The position numbers were made by a program, and so were the translations under genes. From Pseudomonadota bacterium (lineage in GTDB: Bacteria; Pseudomonadota; Alphaproteobacteria; Rhizobiales; Hyphomicrobiaceae): a stretch of DNA of 64,000 nt. The stretch is taken from positions 172,832 through 236,831 of the forward strand of contig JAFAFW010000058.1 of NCBI GenBank assembly GCA_023423275.1, in the 5' to 3' direction. The notes under the pieces were generated by a model. It ran no database searches, had not been told where the DNA came from, and was given only the letters and a program-made list of their open reading frames with translations. Numbering within the stretch: the first letter of the stretch is position 1; each line of letters starts with the position of its first letter. Of this stretch, positions 8,606-17,571 are shown piece by piece.

Positions 8606-9701
8606 CACAGGTCGTCGGCCGCGTCAGCTGCCGCCCGGCAGCACGATCGGGATTCTCGGTGGCGGTCAGCTCGGCCGTATGCTTGCGATGGCCGCCGCCA
8701 AACTTGGCCTGCGCACGCACATCTATTCAGACGAAGCGGATTGCCCGGCCTTCGATGTCACGCCGCGGCAGACGGTCGGCGACTTCACCGACCTTGAGCG
8801 CCTTGCCACCTTCGCCAAAGGCGTGGATGTCGTCACCTACGAGTTCGAGAACGTGCCGGTCGATGCCGCGCATGCGCTGTCACACACCGTTCCGGTCTGG
8901 CCAGGCGCCCGCGCGCTCGAGGTGGCCCAGGATCGGCTCGTCGAAAAGACGTTCGTTGCCGGTCTCGGTGTGCCGGTTGCGCCGTTCGCGGCCGTCGACA
9001 ACTTGGATGACCTCGACCGCGGGCTACAGCGGTTCGGCGGATCGGGCATCCTGAAGACCCGCCGCCTGGGCTACGACGGCAAGGGCCAAGTCGTTCTCGC
9101 GCCGGGCGACGACCCTGCGGCAGCCTTATCGGATATCGGCCACGCGCCGGCCGTTCTCGAACAGCGCATGTCCTTTGCCTGCGAGGTGTCGGTTCTCGTC
9201 GTACGCGGCGGCGGTGGCGCGGTGGCCTTCTACGACATCCCCGTGAATACGCACGCCGGGGGCATCCTGAGGCGGTCGGTCGTGCCATCCGCACTCGGAG
9301 ACGCGGAAGTCGAGCTCGCCTGCTCGCTCGCGCACCGGATTGCCGAGGCCTTGGACTATGTCGGCGTCCTTGCTGTCGAGATGTTCTTCATGGGACCGCA
9401 GGCCGACCCGGCCCTCATGGTGAACGAGATCGCCCCACGCGTTCACAATAGCGGACACTGGACGATGGACGCCTGCTACGTCGACCAGTTCGAAAACCAC
9501 ATCCGGGCCGTTGCTGGCTGGCCGCTGGGCTCGACCGCTCGCCATTCGGATGCCGAGATGCTCAACCTCCTCGGCGTCGAGGCCGACGCCTGGGCCGGGA
9601 TCGCGGCCGATGAAGGTGCTATGCTGCATCTTTACGGGAAACGGGAAGCCCGCAACGGCCGGAAAATGGGCCACGTCAACAAACTTCGCCCGAAGACCTG
9701 A
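8598..9701 (+). CDS. purK: 5-(carboxyamino)imidazole ribonucleotide synthase
   Basis: A 367-residue ATP-grasp enzyme that carboxylates AIR to N5-CAIR using ATP and bicarbonate, supplying PurE. The N-terminal GILGGGQLGRMLAMAA motif, the RRLGYDGKGQ ATP-grasp loop, FACEVSVLVVR, and the EIAPRVHNSGHWTMDAC signature are all present. The ATG at 8598 lies inside the purE stop region and is preceded by GCCGCAGG, giving a coupled start. Full length for the family. Confidence 0.96.
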   Translation: MPDTGRRPRQLPPGSTIGILGGGQLGRMLAMAAAKLGLRTHIYSDEADCPAFDVTPRQTVGDFTDLERLATFAKGVDVVTYEFENVPVDAAHALSHTVPVWPGARALEVAQDRLVEKTFVAGLGVPVAPFAAVDNLDDLDRGLQRFGGSGILKTRRLGYDGKGQVVLAPGDDPAAALSDIGHAPAVLEQRMSFACEVSVLVVRGGGGAVAFYDIPVNTHAGGILRRSVVPSALGDAEVELACSLAHRIAEALDYVGVLAVEMFFMGPQADPALMVNEIAPRVHNSGHWTMDACYVDQFENHIRAVAGWPLGSTARHSDAEMLNLLGVEADAWAGIAADEGAMLHLYGKREARNGRKMGHVNKLRPKT

Positions 9702-9854
9702 TCGGCAGTAACCGGCCAGCGGGTTATGGACTTGGTCGTCCGCTTTTGCTATGAGAGCGTCACAGAATACCGCGACCACCCCTTACAGAGCGGCCAGGGA
9801 GGGGTGGCTACTTGTGTTTGAGGCCATTGCATTAACAGCTCAGGACAGGAACGC

Positions 9855-10166
9855 GTGCAGGTACTCGTTCGCGACAACAACGTCGATCAAGCTCTCAAGG
9901 CGCTCAAGAAAAAGATGCAGCGTGAGGGCATTTTCCGGGAGATGAAGCTCCGGAACTACTACGAAAAGCCGTCCGAGAGGAAAGCCCGCGAGAAGGCGGA
10001 AGCCGTGCGCCGTGCGCGCAAGCTGGCGCGGAAGCGCGCGCAGCGTGAAGGCTTGCTGCCGGGCAAGAGCGCAGCCGCGAAAACCAAGACGCCGGGACGT
10101 GGCGGCCGTGGTGGTCCGGGTGCTGGCGGTGCGGGTGGTGCTGGCGGCGGATCGTCGGCGCGCTGA
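9855..10166 (+). CDS. rpsU: 30S ribosomal protein S21 with glycine-rich tail
   Basis: The first 65 or so residues (MQVLVRDNNVDQALKALKKK, then REMKLRNYYEKPSERKAREK) are a standard bS21, the small-subunit protein that helps pair the anti-Shine-Dalgarno. The protein is 103 residues; the extra 35 are a tail of lysine/arginine then Gly-rich repeats (GRGGRGGPGAGGAGGAGGG). Extended bS21 tails are known in alphaproteobacteria. The start is a GTG with AGGA a few bases upstream. A strong terminator follows 48 bases after the stop. Confidence 0.94.
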   Translation: MQVLVRDNNVDQALKALKKKMQREGIFREMKLRNYYEKPSERKAREKAEAVRRARKLARKRAQREGLLPGKSAAAKTKTPGRGGRGGPGAGGAGGAGGGSSAR

Positions 10167-10213
10167 TCTCGCCGCGGGCGGAACTGCTGGCTTCAGCTTT
10201 TGATTGAATTGAG

Positions 10214-10243
10214 AGGCTGCCCTCATTCGAGGGCGGCCTTTTT
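10214..10243 (+). terminator. rho-independent terminator of rpsU
   Basis: AGGCTGCCCTC (10214-10224) pairs with GAGGGCGGCCT (10229-10239), 11 bp with one G-T pair and the loop ATTC, followed directly by four T. A textbook intrinsic terminator. Confidence 0.85.
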
Positions 10244-10340
10244 GGCGTTGAGGCAACCAAGTGTAGCGCCGCCCGGCGCACGGGCCTGGAACCGTCGGCG
10301 TCCAGGACTCGTCGGATTGTCGGATCAGTCCGACCCGTTT

Positions 10341-10373
10341 GTCATCCCGGCCGGAGCGGAGCGCAGAGCCGGG
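10341..10373. repeat. palindromic intergenic element (CCCGGC...GCCGGG)
   Basis: CCCGGC (10346-10351) and GCCGGG (10368-10373) flank CGGAGCGGAGCGCAGA, preceded by GTCAT. The shape matches dispersed Rhizobiales intergenic palindromes of the form TCATCCCGGCC...GCGAAGCG...GCCGGG. Only one copy is seen in this window. Confidence 0.5.
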
Positions 10374-10459
10374 GCTCCGAGTGAACCGGGAAGACTCCAG
10401 CAGCGCTCTCGTTTCAGGAAGCCCGGGAGAGCTGGGATCCGACGACGCTGCCGCCCAAT

Positions 10460-10488
10460 CCGTCATTTCCGCGCAAGCGGAAATCCAG
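10460..10488. repeat. REP-like repeat, copy 1
   Basis: A 29-base element, CCGTCATTTCCGCGCA then AGCGGAAATCCAG, with an internal TTTCCGC/GCGGAAA hairpin. It differs from the copy at 22780-22808 at one base only (A versus G in the loop). Both copies lie in intergenic DNA. Confidence 0.75.
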
Positions 10489-10567
10489 TCGATTGAGCTG
10501 CTGCTGCGTCCTGAACGTGGCAGCTCCTCCCGCGAGGATGCGTCCGGGGCGACGGACTGCCTTCAGC

Positions 10568-11698
10568 TTACGAATTGATGTCCTGAACCTGGACATCGAT
10601 GGTGCGCTCCGAGCCATCACGCAGGACCGTGAGTTTCACCGTCTTTCCAATGCCGACCTTATCGAGCTGCCGCGTCAGATCCGCCAGCTCGTTGACGCGC
10701 TCCCCATCCGCGGCAACGATGATGTCGCCGACCGCACCGCGCGGACCCATTCCGCGCAGCCCCGCGCGCGCAGCACTGGACCCCGGCGTGACACCTTGGA
10801 TAACCACACCGGGCGTTCCCAGCCGGGCGGTCATCTCGGCCGGAAACACCCGGATGCCAATGCCTGCCAGCGGCGCGCGGCCGGTGCGGATGAGTTCAGG
10901 CACGATGCGATTGACGGTATCGACAGGCACCGCAAAGCCGACGCCGGCGAACGTACCGGATGGGGCCAGGATAGCCGTATTGATGCCGATCAGCCGGCCG
11001 GCGCTATCGACGAGCGGACCGCCCGAATTGCCAGGATTGATCGCCGCGTCTGTCTGAATGACGCCGGCGATCTCGCGCCCCGCTTCGCTCGGTAACATCC
11101 GGTCAAGCGCGCTGATAATTCCACTCGTCAGTGTCCGCGACAGGCCGAAGGGATTGCCGATCGCATAAACCTCCTGCCCGACGACGAGATCCGATGACGT
11201 TCCAACCGCGATCGGTTGCAAGTTCTCCGGCGGGCGGCTCAACCGCAGGACGGCGATATCGGCCCACGGCGCCGACCCGACCACCCGCGCGGGGATAACG
11301 TCTCCTTTATCGATCACGACACCGACCTCGTCGGCTCCGGCGATGACGTGGGCATTGGTCACGACATGACCGGCCTTATCCCAGACAAAGCCGGATCCTG
11401 TGCCGCCCGATTCCTCCTGTGTGCCGGTCTGCGTGCCGCCCCGCATCTGGCCGGCGGGAATATGCGTGAAAATGTAAGCCACTGAAGGGGCGGTGCGCGC
11501 AAACAACTCCGTCGCCTGAAGTTCCTTGCCCGTCAGTTCCGCGCGCGGCACGGCCGCACGTGGCGTGACCGCGGAATATGCGAACAATCGGACGTAGCGC
11601 TCGCCGATAAACAGGCCGGCCACAACCAATGCGGCGAGCGCCAGCAAGCGCCAGAAACGATCGGAAGAAGCCGGTTCGGCCATGGGTTCTCGGCTCAC
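10568..11698 (-). CDS. S1C-family (DegP/DegQ-type) periplasmic serine protease with one PDZ domain
   Basis: A 376-residue protease: N-terminal cytoplasmic tail, one membrane anchor (LLALAALVVAGLFIGERY, about 18-35), a trypsin-like domain, and a single C-terminal PDZ domain. The catalytic triad is visible as His in VVTNAHVI, Asp in WADIAVLRL and Ser in PGNSGGPL. The Gly-rich insert ESGGTGSGFVWD matches the beta-strand before the His. One PDZ and an uncleaved anchor make it DegS-like in layout, but DegS-type signalling cannot be claimed from this. It ends 69 bases before (minus-strand order) nothing coding on its 3' side; upstream lies the beta-hydroxyacid dehydrogenase gene in the same direction. 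Confidence 0.9.
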   Translation of the reverse strand: MSREPMAEPASSDRFWRLLALAALVVAGLFIGERYVRLFAYSAVTPRAAVPRAELTGKELQATELFARTAPSVAYIFTHIPAGQMRGGTQTGTQEESGGTGSGFVWDKAGHVVTNAHVIAGADEVGVVIDKGDVIPARVVGSAPWADIAVLRLSRPPENLQPIAVGTSSDLVVGQEVYAIGNPFGLSRTLTSGIISALDRMLPSEAGREIAGVIQTDAAINPGNSGGPLVDSAGRLIGINTAILAPSGTFAGVGFAVPVDTVNRIVPELIRTGRAPLAGIGIRVFPAEMTARLGTPGVVIQGVTPGSSAARAGLRGMGPRGAVGDIIVAADGERVNELADLTRQLDKVGIGKTVKLTVLRDGSERTIDVQVQDINS

Positions 11699-11779
11699 TG
11701 CGACTTTGAACCCCGCCTAAACGCATGTGGCGGCAGTTCGTTGCTGCCACATGGAATTTGGTAAGGTCGGCCGCGAAGC

Positions 11780-12694
11780 TCAAGCTTTCGACAGGCGCGC
11801 CCGCTCGACCTGGACGAGATCGCACAACACGTCTGCCATGGCCGAAAAGTCCTGACTTCCATAACCCCGCGCACGGGCGCCGGAGAACGCTTCACGGGTT
11901 GCTGCTGCGACCGGCAGCGGCAGCCGCGCCGTATTTGCCGCGCCCACGATCAGCGACAGGTCCTTGTGAGCCAGATCAATCGTGAAACCCGGCGATGTAT
12001 CGCCTGCCAGCACCTTGTTCGGCCAATTGATCTTGAGCTGACCGTTGGTCGCCGTCGTGCCGTGGATGACGTCCAGCGTCTTGCCGAGATCCAGCCCGAA
12101 CCGTTGCGACAGTGCCAGCGCTTCGGCGTTGAGCTGGCATGAGATGATCGCCAGGTAATTGTTAACCAGCTTCGTGCGCGTGCCAGTCCCGCCCGGTCCG
12201 CAATGATGGACCGTCGTACCCATGGCATCCAGCAATGGCTTGACGCGCTCGAAATCGTCCGGCTCGGCGCCGACCATGAACAGGCTCTCGCCCCGCTCCG
12301 CGTGCCAGGCGAGCCGGCCGATCGGGGCATCGACAGCCCTGAAACCGCGGCGCTTGGCTTCTGCGTGCAGGGCGTCCGTGGTTTCCGGCTCGACGGTCGA
12401 AAGATCCATCACCAGCGTGCCCGGCTTGGCGTGATCGAACAGGCCACCGGCCCCCGTGATCGTCGCGGTCACTTCCTTGCCGGCTGGCAGCACGGTGATG
12501 ATGAGGCTGCACTGCCTTGCCACGTCAGCGACATCCTTGGCTGCCGTCGCGCCCAAAGCCACCAGCGCCTCCATCGGCTCCGGCTTGACGTCGTAAACGA
12601 CCAGATTGAAGCCCTTCTTGACGCAGTTGGCGGCCATGCCGCGACCCATCGCACCGAGCCCGATGAAGCCGATCGTTTCGTCCTTGGTAGCCAT
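11780..12694 (-). CDS. NAD(P)-dependent beta-hydroxyacid dehydrogenase (3-hydroxyisobutyrate dehydrogenase family)
   Basis: A 304-residue enzyme with the N-terminal GFIGLGAMGRGMAAN cofactor motif, DLSTVEPETT substrate motif, a DAPIGRLAWHAERGE region (usual form DAPVSGG is altered to DAPIGRL), and the catalytic lysine in GTRTKLVNNYLA. I selected the ATG at 12694, which follows GGGATGG; the frame is open for another 57 codons upstream but that segment is not family sequence and would run into the divergent gene's leader. It oxidises a small beta-hydroxyacid or reduces a semialdehyde; substrate unknown. It is divergent from an alpha-hydroxyacid oxidase, suggesting linked hydroxyacid use. Confidence 0.87.
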   Translation of the reverse strand: MATKDETIGFIGLGAMGRGMAANCVKKGFNLVVYDVKPEPMEALVALGATAAKDVADVARQCSLIITVLPAGKEVTATITGAGGLFDHAKPGTLVMDLSTVEPETTDALHAEAKRRGFRAVDAPIGRLAWHAERGESLFMVGAEPDDFERVKPLLDAMGTTVHHCGPGGTGTRTKLVNNYLAIISCQLNAEALALSQRFGLDLGKTLDVIHGTTATNGQLKINWPNKVLAGDTSPGFTIDLAHKDLSLIVGAANTARLPLPVAAATREAFSGARARGYGSQDFSAMADVLCDLVQVERARLSKA

Positions 12695-12867
12695 GACAAT
12701 TCCATCCCTGCACTTTGCTCTTATGGGGATGTTCTGGCAGCAACGTGCAGTCAGGACAAGGATGCAGTCGGGCAGATCGGCGTCGATGACAGGTCTGTGT
12801 TGACCGGACGTCAGAACTGGACGAAAGCTTGCGCCCGAATGTTTATCCGTCGGGGGAAGCGTCACCT

Positions 12868-14034
12868 ATGGCCGAAGCCATCACCTGCATCGAGGATCTT
12901 CGCATTCTCGCGAAACGGCGTGTGCCGCGCATGTTCTATGATTATGCGGATTCCGGCGCCTGGACCGAGGGCACCTATCGCGCCAACGAGGCGGATTTCC
13001 GCGACATCTATCTGCGCCAGCGGGTGGCGGTCGATATGTCGAACCGGACACTCGCGACAACCATGATCGGCCAACCGGTCAGCATGCCCGTCGCGCTGGC
13101 CCCCGTTGGCCTCACCGGCATGCAGCATGCGGATGGTGAAATCCTGGCGGCCCGCGCCGCGGCGGCGGCCGGCGTCCCCTTCACGCTCTCGACCATGAGC
13201 ATCTGCTCGATCGAGGACGTGGCCGAGAACACCAGCAAGCCATTCTGGTTTCAGCTCTACGTCATGCGCGACAAGGACTTCATCAATCGTCTGATCGCCC
13301 GCGCAAAATCAGCCGGGTGTTCGGCGCTGGTCCTGACGCTCGATCTGCAGATCCTCGGCCAGCGTCATAAGGACGTGAAGAACGGCCTTACCGCGCCGCC
13401 GCGCCTGACGATCCCGAACATCGCCAATATCGCCTTCAAACCGCGCTGGTGGATGGCCATGATGGGCACCAAGCGGCGCACATTCCGCAACATCGTCGGG
13501 CACGCGAAAGGCGTCGGCGACATGACCGCGCTGTCATCGTGGACCGCCGAGCAGTTCGACCCGACGCTGAGCTGGGACGATGTCAAGCGCATCAAGGATC
13601 AGTGGGGTGGCAAGCTGATCCTCAAGGGCATCCTCGATCCGGAAGATGCCCAAAAGGCGGCCGAGAGTGGAGCCGACGCGCTGATCGTGTCCAACCACGG
13701 CGGGCGCCAACTCGACGGTGCGCTGTCCTCCGTGGCCGCGCTGCCGGGTATTGCGCAGGCCGTCGGAAGCCGCATCGAAGTGCTGATGGACGGCGGCATC
13801 CGGTCCGGCCAGGACATCATCAAGGCGCTCGCATTGGGCGCCAAGGGCGTCTTTATTGGCCGTTCCTACATCTACGGCCTCGGCGCGATGGGGCAGGAGG
13901 GTGTTGCCAAATCGCTGGAGATCATCCGCAAGGAGCTGGATATCACGATGGCGCTCTGCGGCCTGCGCGACGTCAAGAACGTGACATCGGATATCCTGAC
14001 ACGGAAGCCGGACATTCTGGCCGGGATCAAGTAA
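12868..14034 (+). CDS. FMN-dependent alpha-hydroxyacid oxidase/dehydrogenase (LldD family)
   Basis: A 388-residue TIM-barrel flavoprotein. The FMN- and substrate-binding pattern includes PVALAPVGLTGMQH, the active histidine in SNHGGRQLDG, and DGGIRSGQDI followed by GAKGVFIGR. The RRTFRNIVGHAKG insert corresponds to the membrane-contacting loop region of L-lactate dehydrogenases (LldD). It would oxidise L-lactate or a related 2-hydroxyacid. A GGGGGAAG stretch precedes the ATG at 12868; the frame opens at 12829 but without a ribosome binding site. Divergent from the beta-hydroxyacid dehydrogenase gene across 173 bases, so the two probably share a control region. Confidence 0.9.
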   Translation: MAEAITCIEDLRILAKRRVPRMFYDYADSGAWTEGTYRANEADFRDIYLRQRVAVDMSNRTLATTMIGQPVSMPVALAPVGLTGMQHADGEILAARAAAAAGVPFTLSTMSICSIEDVAENTSKPFWFQLYVMRDKDFINRLIARAKSAGCSALVLTLDLQILGQRHKDVKNGLTAPPRLTIPNIANIAFKPRWWMAMMGTKRRTFRNIVGHAKGVGDMTALSSWTAEQFDPTLSWDDVKRIKDQWGGKLILKGILDPEDAQKAAESGADALIVSNHGGRQLDGALSSVAALPGIAQAVGSRIEVLMDGGIRSGQDIIKALALGAKGVFIGRSYIYGLGAMGQEGVAKSLEIIRKELDITMALCGLRDVKNVTSDILTRKPDILAGIK

Positions 14035-14054
14035 GGGCACTGGAGGCGCGGGAG

Positions 14055-17000
14055 TTATACGGCCTCCAGGAAACGCTCCGCGGTCGCGAGGTCGACGGAC
14101 ACGAGCTGGCTCACGCCCTTCTCGCCCATGGTGACGCCGAACAGGCGATTCATCCGCGCCATCGTCATCGGATGGTGGGTGATGACCAGGAACCGTGTCT
14201 CGGTCTCTTTCGCCATCTGCTCCATCAGCGTCGAGAAGCGATCGACGTTGGCGTCGTCCAGCGGCGCGTCGACCTCGTCGAGCACGCAGATCGGCGAGGG
14301 ATTGGTGAGAAACACCGCGAAGATCAACGACAGCGCCGTCAGCGTCTGCTCGCCACCCGACAACAATGACAGTGTTGCCGGCTTCTTGCCCGGCGGCTTG
14401 GCGATAATCTCCAATCCGCCTTCGAGGGGATCGTCGCTCTCGACCATTTCGAGCTTCGCTTCGCCGCCACCAAAGAGCGTCGTGAAGAGGCGGCGGAAGT
14501 GGTCATCCACGACGTTGAACGCATCCTGCAGGCGTTTTCTGGCTTCGCGATTGAGCTGGCCTATGCCACCACGCAGGCTGGCGATCGCGGATTCGATATC
14601 CGTCTTTTCGGTCTCCATGCGGATGAACTGCTCTTGCAGAACCTGCAGCTCTTCCTCCGCCTGAAGATTGACGCCGCCGAGCCGCTCGCGATCTGCCCTC
14701 AGCCGCGCCAGATGCCGATCGACATCCGGCAGAGACGGCAAGGATGAGCCCGGCTTGGCCTCGGCAATCTCGAGACATCCTTCCGGCGCGACACCCAGTA
14801 CATCGCGGATCTTTGCGACTTCTTCGCTGCGCCGTTGCCGGACGGCTTCAAGTCTGGCTTCGGTCCGGGCACGCGCTTCCCGTTCGCCCATTACGGCCGT
14901 TTGCGCCGCGCGCAATGCCTGGGCGGAGTCGCGCAGCGCGTTATCGGCTCGCGCGAGATTGTCCGCTGCAGCGCGCCGCTCGTCTTCGGCCTGGCTCAAT
15001 GCGCTCAGAAGCTTGTGCCTTTTGTCCTCGATCAGCGGCGGGAGCTTCGCCAGCTCGTCCAATTCTTCCGTGGTTTCCGTCAAGCGCGCACGCAGCGCGC
15101 TGATCTGATGCTCGGCGCTCGCGCTGCGCTCCGCCCAACGCGTACGTTCCGCGGTTGCTGCGGCGCGGCGTTGCGCACGCGCTTGCCGGTCCCGCTCGAG
15201 ACCGGCAAGTGTCGTCCGGCGTTCCGCCACATGGTCCCGCGCCGCGCGTGCGCTCTGTTGCGCCTCAGCCAAAGCCGGCTCGTGATCTTCCTCGGATGCC
15301 GCGGCAGCCAGAGCGGACTCGGCCTCCGCGAGCCGCGCCTTGGCTTCGACGCGGGCGCTTTCTGTCCGCGCCTTCTCCTCGGAAACGGCGGCAAGCCGGC
15401 TTTCGGTTTCGCGGGCCGCGCGCTCGATGTGGCTGAGAGCGTCGCGCGTTTTTGCAAGCTTTCCCTGCGTCTCGCGCCAAACCTGCCGCAACCGCCGTTC
15501 TTCCGCTTCCGCCTGCTGATGGCGTGTTGCGGCCTCGGTCGCCTTGGTTGCCGCCGCAGCCGCGACTTCGCGCGCCTTGGTCTCCTGGCGACGAATATCC
15601 GTCAGGCGGTTGCGCTCTGCGAGACGCTGCGCGGCGGCCGTCGGCGCTTCAGCCGCAGAGATAAACCCATCCCAACGCCACAGATCGCCTTCCCGCGTCA
15701 CGAGGCGCTGGCCGGGTTTCAGCGACGGCTGCAGGCTCGCCCCAAGATCGCGCGCGACGACTCCGATCTGGCGCAACCGTCGTGTGAGTTCGGGAGGCCC
15801 GTCGACACGCTCGATCAACGGCTCTGCCCCTTCCGGCAGCGACGCGTCCTCCGAAACCGGATCAACCAGGCGCCAGTAGACGGCGGACTCTGCCGTGGTC
15901 GGCGCATCGAGATCGTCGCCGAGTGCAGCCCCCAGAGCCAGCTCATACCCTGGCGCAACTTGAAGCTGGTCGAGAACCGGCTCGTAGGCCACATCCTGCC
16001 CCGGCATCAGGAGCTTCGACAGTGTATTCAATTCCGTCGTGAGCTGCCGCGCGGCCAGATCTGCCAGGCGGCTGGACTCGCGCGTGGATTTCGCCTCCGC
16101 CGCCGACACGACAACCTGCTCGTCGGCCTCTGTCGTTGCTTTCTCCAACGCGCTCAGCTCTGCCGACAGCCGCTGCCCCAGGGCCTGCGTCTCGGTGAGC
16201 TTGATTGCATCAGGAGCCCTTGCCGAGATATCACGGACCTGCGTGTCCAGATTGGCGAGCTGGCGCTCCAACCGCCCGGCCTGATCACGCCTTTCATTGA
16301 GGCTCGTCGTCAGGCTCTGCTTGCGAGCACGCGCTTCAAACGTGCGCGCGGTGAGCTGCTCCAGTTCCGCCTCGGCTGTCTCAAGCGCAGCCGTGGCGTC
16401 GGCGAGAGCTTGCCGCACGTCCGCTTCCCGCCCGGCGGCCTGCGTATCGGTTTGGCTCAGCGCCTGCTGCTCCTGCTCGAGTTGCGCGATGATCTGCCGG
16501 GCTTCGCCGATCAGTTTCTCTTCGCGCTGGAGATCGGCGGCGAGCTGTGCGGCGCGGCCTTTCAGCTCCTCCTCGCGCTCTTGAGCGCGTTCGGCCTCAC
16601 GCTCGAAATTCTCCTGCTCCACCTTCACCCGCGCCAGGATGGCGGCCCGCGTCGCTTCCTCGTCGCGCAAGGGCTGGATCGTGCCCGCCAGGCGTGCCTC
16701 TTCGCGCAAGGCCTCCGCCTCGGCCTGCGTTGCGAGCCCCAGTCGCGTGAGCGCCTCGCCGAGCGCCGCTTCCTCGGCCTCGACCTGTGCCTGCGAATCC
16801 GCCCACTGCAAATGCAACAGCATCGCCTCGGCACGGCGAATCTCACCGGACAGATCCTTGTAGCGCTTCACCTGGCGCGTCTGCCGCTTCAGGCTTTCGA
16901 TCTGCGCATTGAGCTGGCCGAGAATATCGGACAGGCGCACGAGATTGTTCTCGGCGGCCTTGAGGCGCAGCTCCGCCTCGTGCCTGCGGCTGTGAAGGCC

Positions 17001-17513
17001 AGCCACGCCTGCGGCATCCTCCAGAATGCGGCGACGCTGCTCCGGCTTGGCGTTGACAATCTCGCCGATCTGCCCCTGACGCACGAGCGCCGGAGACCGA
17101 GCTCCGGTCGCAGCATCCTCGAACAGGATTTTCACATCCCGCGCACGCGCTTCGCGGCTGTTGATCCGGTACGCCGAGCCCGCCTCGCGCTCGATACGGC
17201 GCGTGATCTCGATCTCGTCGGAGTCGTTGAACTCCGTCGGCGCCGTGCGCTTGCTGTTGTCGAGGAAAATCGTGACTTCGGCAGCGTTGCGCGCCGGGCG
17301 TGTCGCCGTACCGGAAAAAATGACATCGTCCATCGCCGCCGCGCGCATCGACTTGTGCGACGTCTCGCCCATTACCCAGCGGAGCGCTTCGAGCAGGTTG
17401 GACTTGCCGCAGCCGTTCGGCCCGACGACACCCGTCAATCCTTTTTCGATGATCAGGTCGGTCGGCTCGACGAACGATTTGAAGCCGAGCAACCTCAGCC
17501 GATGGATGTGCAT
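14055..17513 (-). CDS. smc: chromosome segregation protein SMC
   Basis: A 1152-residue SMC ATPase, the core of the chromosome-condensing complex with ScpA and ScpB. The N-terminal head starts MHIHRLRLLGFKSFVEP and has the Walker A GPNGCGKSN at residues 31-39. Long coiled coils run to a hinge at roughly residues 520-640 (LDAPTTAESAVYWRLVDP region), then a returning coil, the signature LSGGEQTLTALSLIFA and Walker B ICVLDEVDAPLDD near the C-terminus. It is the last gene of a minus-strand run dciA-like, small secreted protein, dsbA, dsbA, smc, starting 58 bases after the second dsbA-like gene. A large antisense open frame across it is a codon-bias shadow. Confidence 0.97.
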   Translation of the reverse strand: MHIHRLRLLGFKSFVEPTDLIIEKGLTGVVGPNGCGKSNLLEALRWVMGETSHKSMRAAAMDDVIFSGTATRPARNAAEVTIFLDNSKRTAPTEFNDSDEIEITRRIEREAGSAYRINSREARARDVKILFEDAATGARSPALVRQGQIGEIVNAKPEQRRRILEDAAGVAGLHSRRHEAELRLKAAENNLVRLSDILGQLNAQIESLKRQTRQVKRYKDLSGEIRRAEAMLLHLQWADSQAQVEAEEAALGEALTRLGLATQAEAEALREEARLAGTIQPLRDEEATRAAILARVKVEQENFEREAERAQEREEELKGRAAQLAADLQREEKLIGEARQIIAQLEQEQQALSQTDTQAAGREADVRQALADATAALETAEAELEQLTARTFEARARKQSLTTSLNERRDQAGRLERQLANLDTQVRDISARAPDAIKLTETQALGQRLSAELSALEKATTEADEQVVVSAAEAKSTRESSRLADLAARQLTTELNTLSKLLMPGQDVAYEPVLDQLQVAPGYELALGAALGDDLDAPTTAESAVYWRLVDPVSEDASLPEGAEPLIERVDGPPELTRRLRQIGVVARDLGASLQPSLKPGQRLVTREGDLWRWDGFISAAEAPTAAAQRLAERNRLTDIRRQETKAREVAAAAATKATEAATRHQQAEAEERRLRQVWRETQGKLAKTRDALSHIERAARETESRLAAVSEEKARTESARVEAKARLAEAESALAAAASEEDHEPALAEAQQSARAARDHVAERRTTLAGLERDRQARAQRRAAATAERTRWAERSASAEHQISALRARLTETTEELDELAKLPPLIEDKRHKLLSALSQAEDERRAAADNLARADNALRDSAQALRAAQTAVMGEREARARTEARLEAVRQRRSEEVAKIRDVLGVAPEGCLEIAEAKPGSSLPSLPDVDRHLARLRADRERLGGVNLQAEEELQVLQEQFIRMETEKTDIESAIASLRGGIGQLNREARKRLQDAFNVVDDHFRRLFTTLFGGGEAKLEMVESDDPLEGGLEIIAKPPGKKPATLSLLSGGEQTLTALSLIFAVFLTNPSPICVLDEVDAPLDDANVDRFSTLMEQMAKETETRFLVITHHPMTMARMNRLFGVTMGEKGVSQLVSVDLATAERFLEAV

Positions 17514-17571
17514 GGACGACCTTTGTCCCCCGCAGTCACCGCGGTCCGGGCGGGTCTTTCTGTTTCGGCTG

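Larger units (their letters stand above)
10167..10567. other. 401-base spacer with terminator and two palindromic repeats
   Basis: No convincing gene. It holds the rpsU terminator, then a GC-rich palindrome (10341-10373, stem CCCGGC/GCCGGG) of the kind scattered in Rhizobiales genomes, then a copy of a short REP-like repeat at 10460-10488 that recurs at 22780-22808. The short frames across it have no coding character. Confidence 0.6.
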
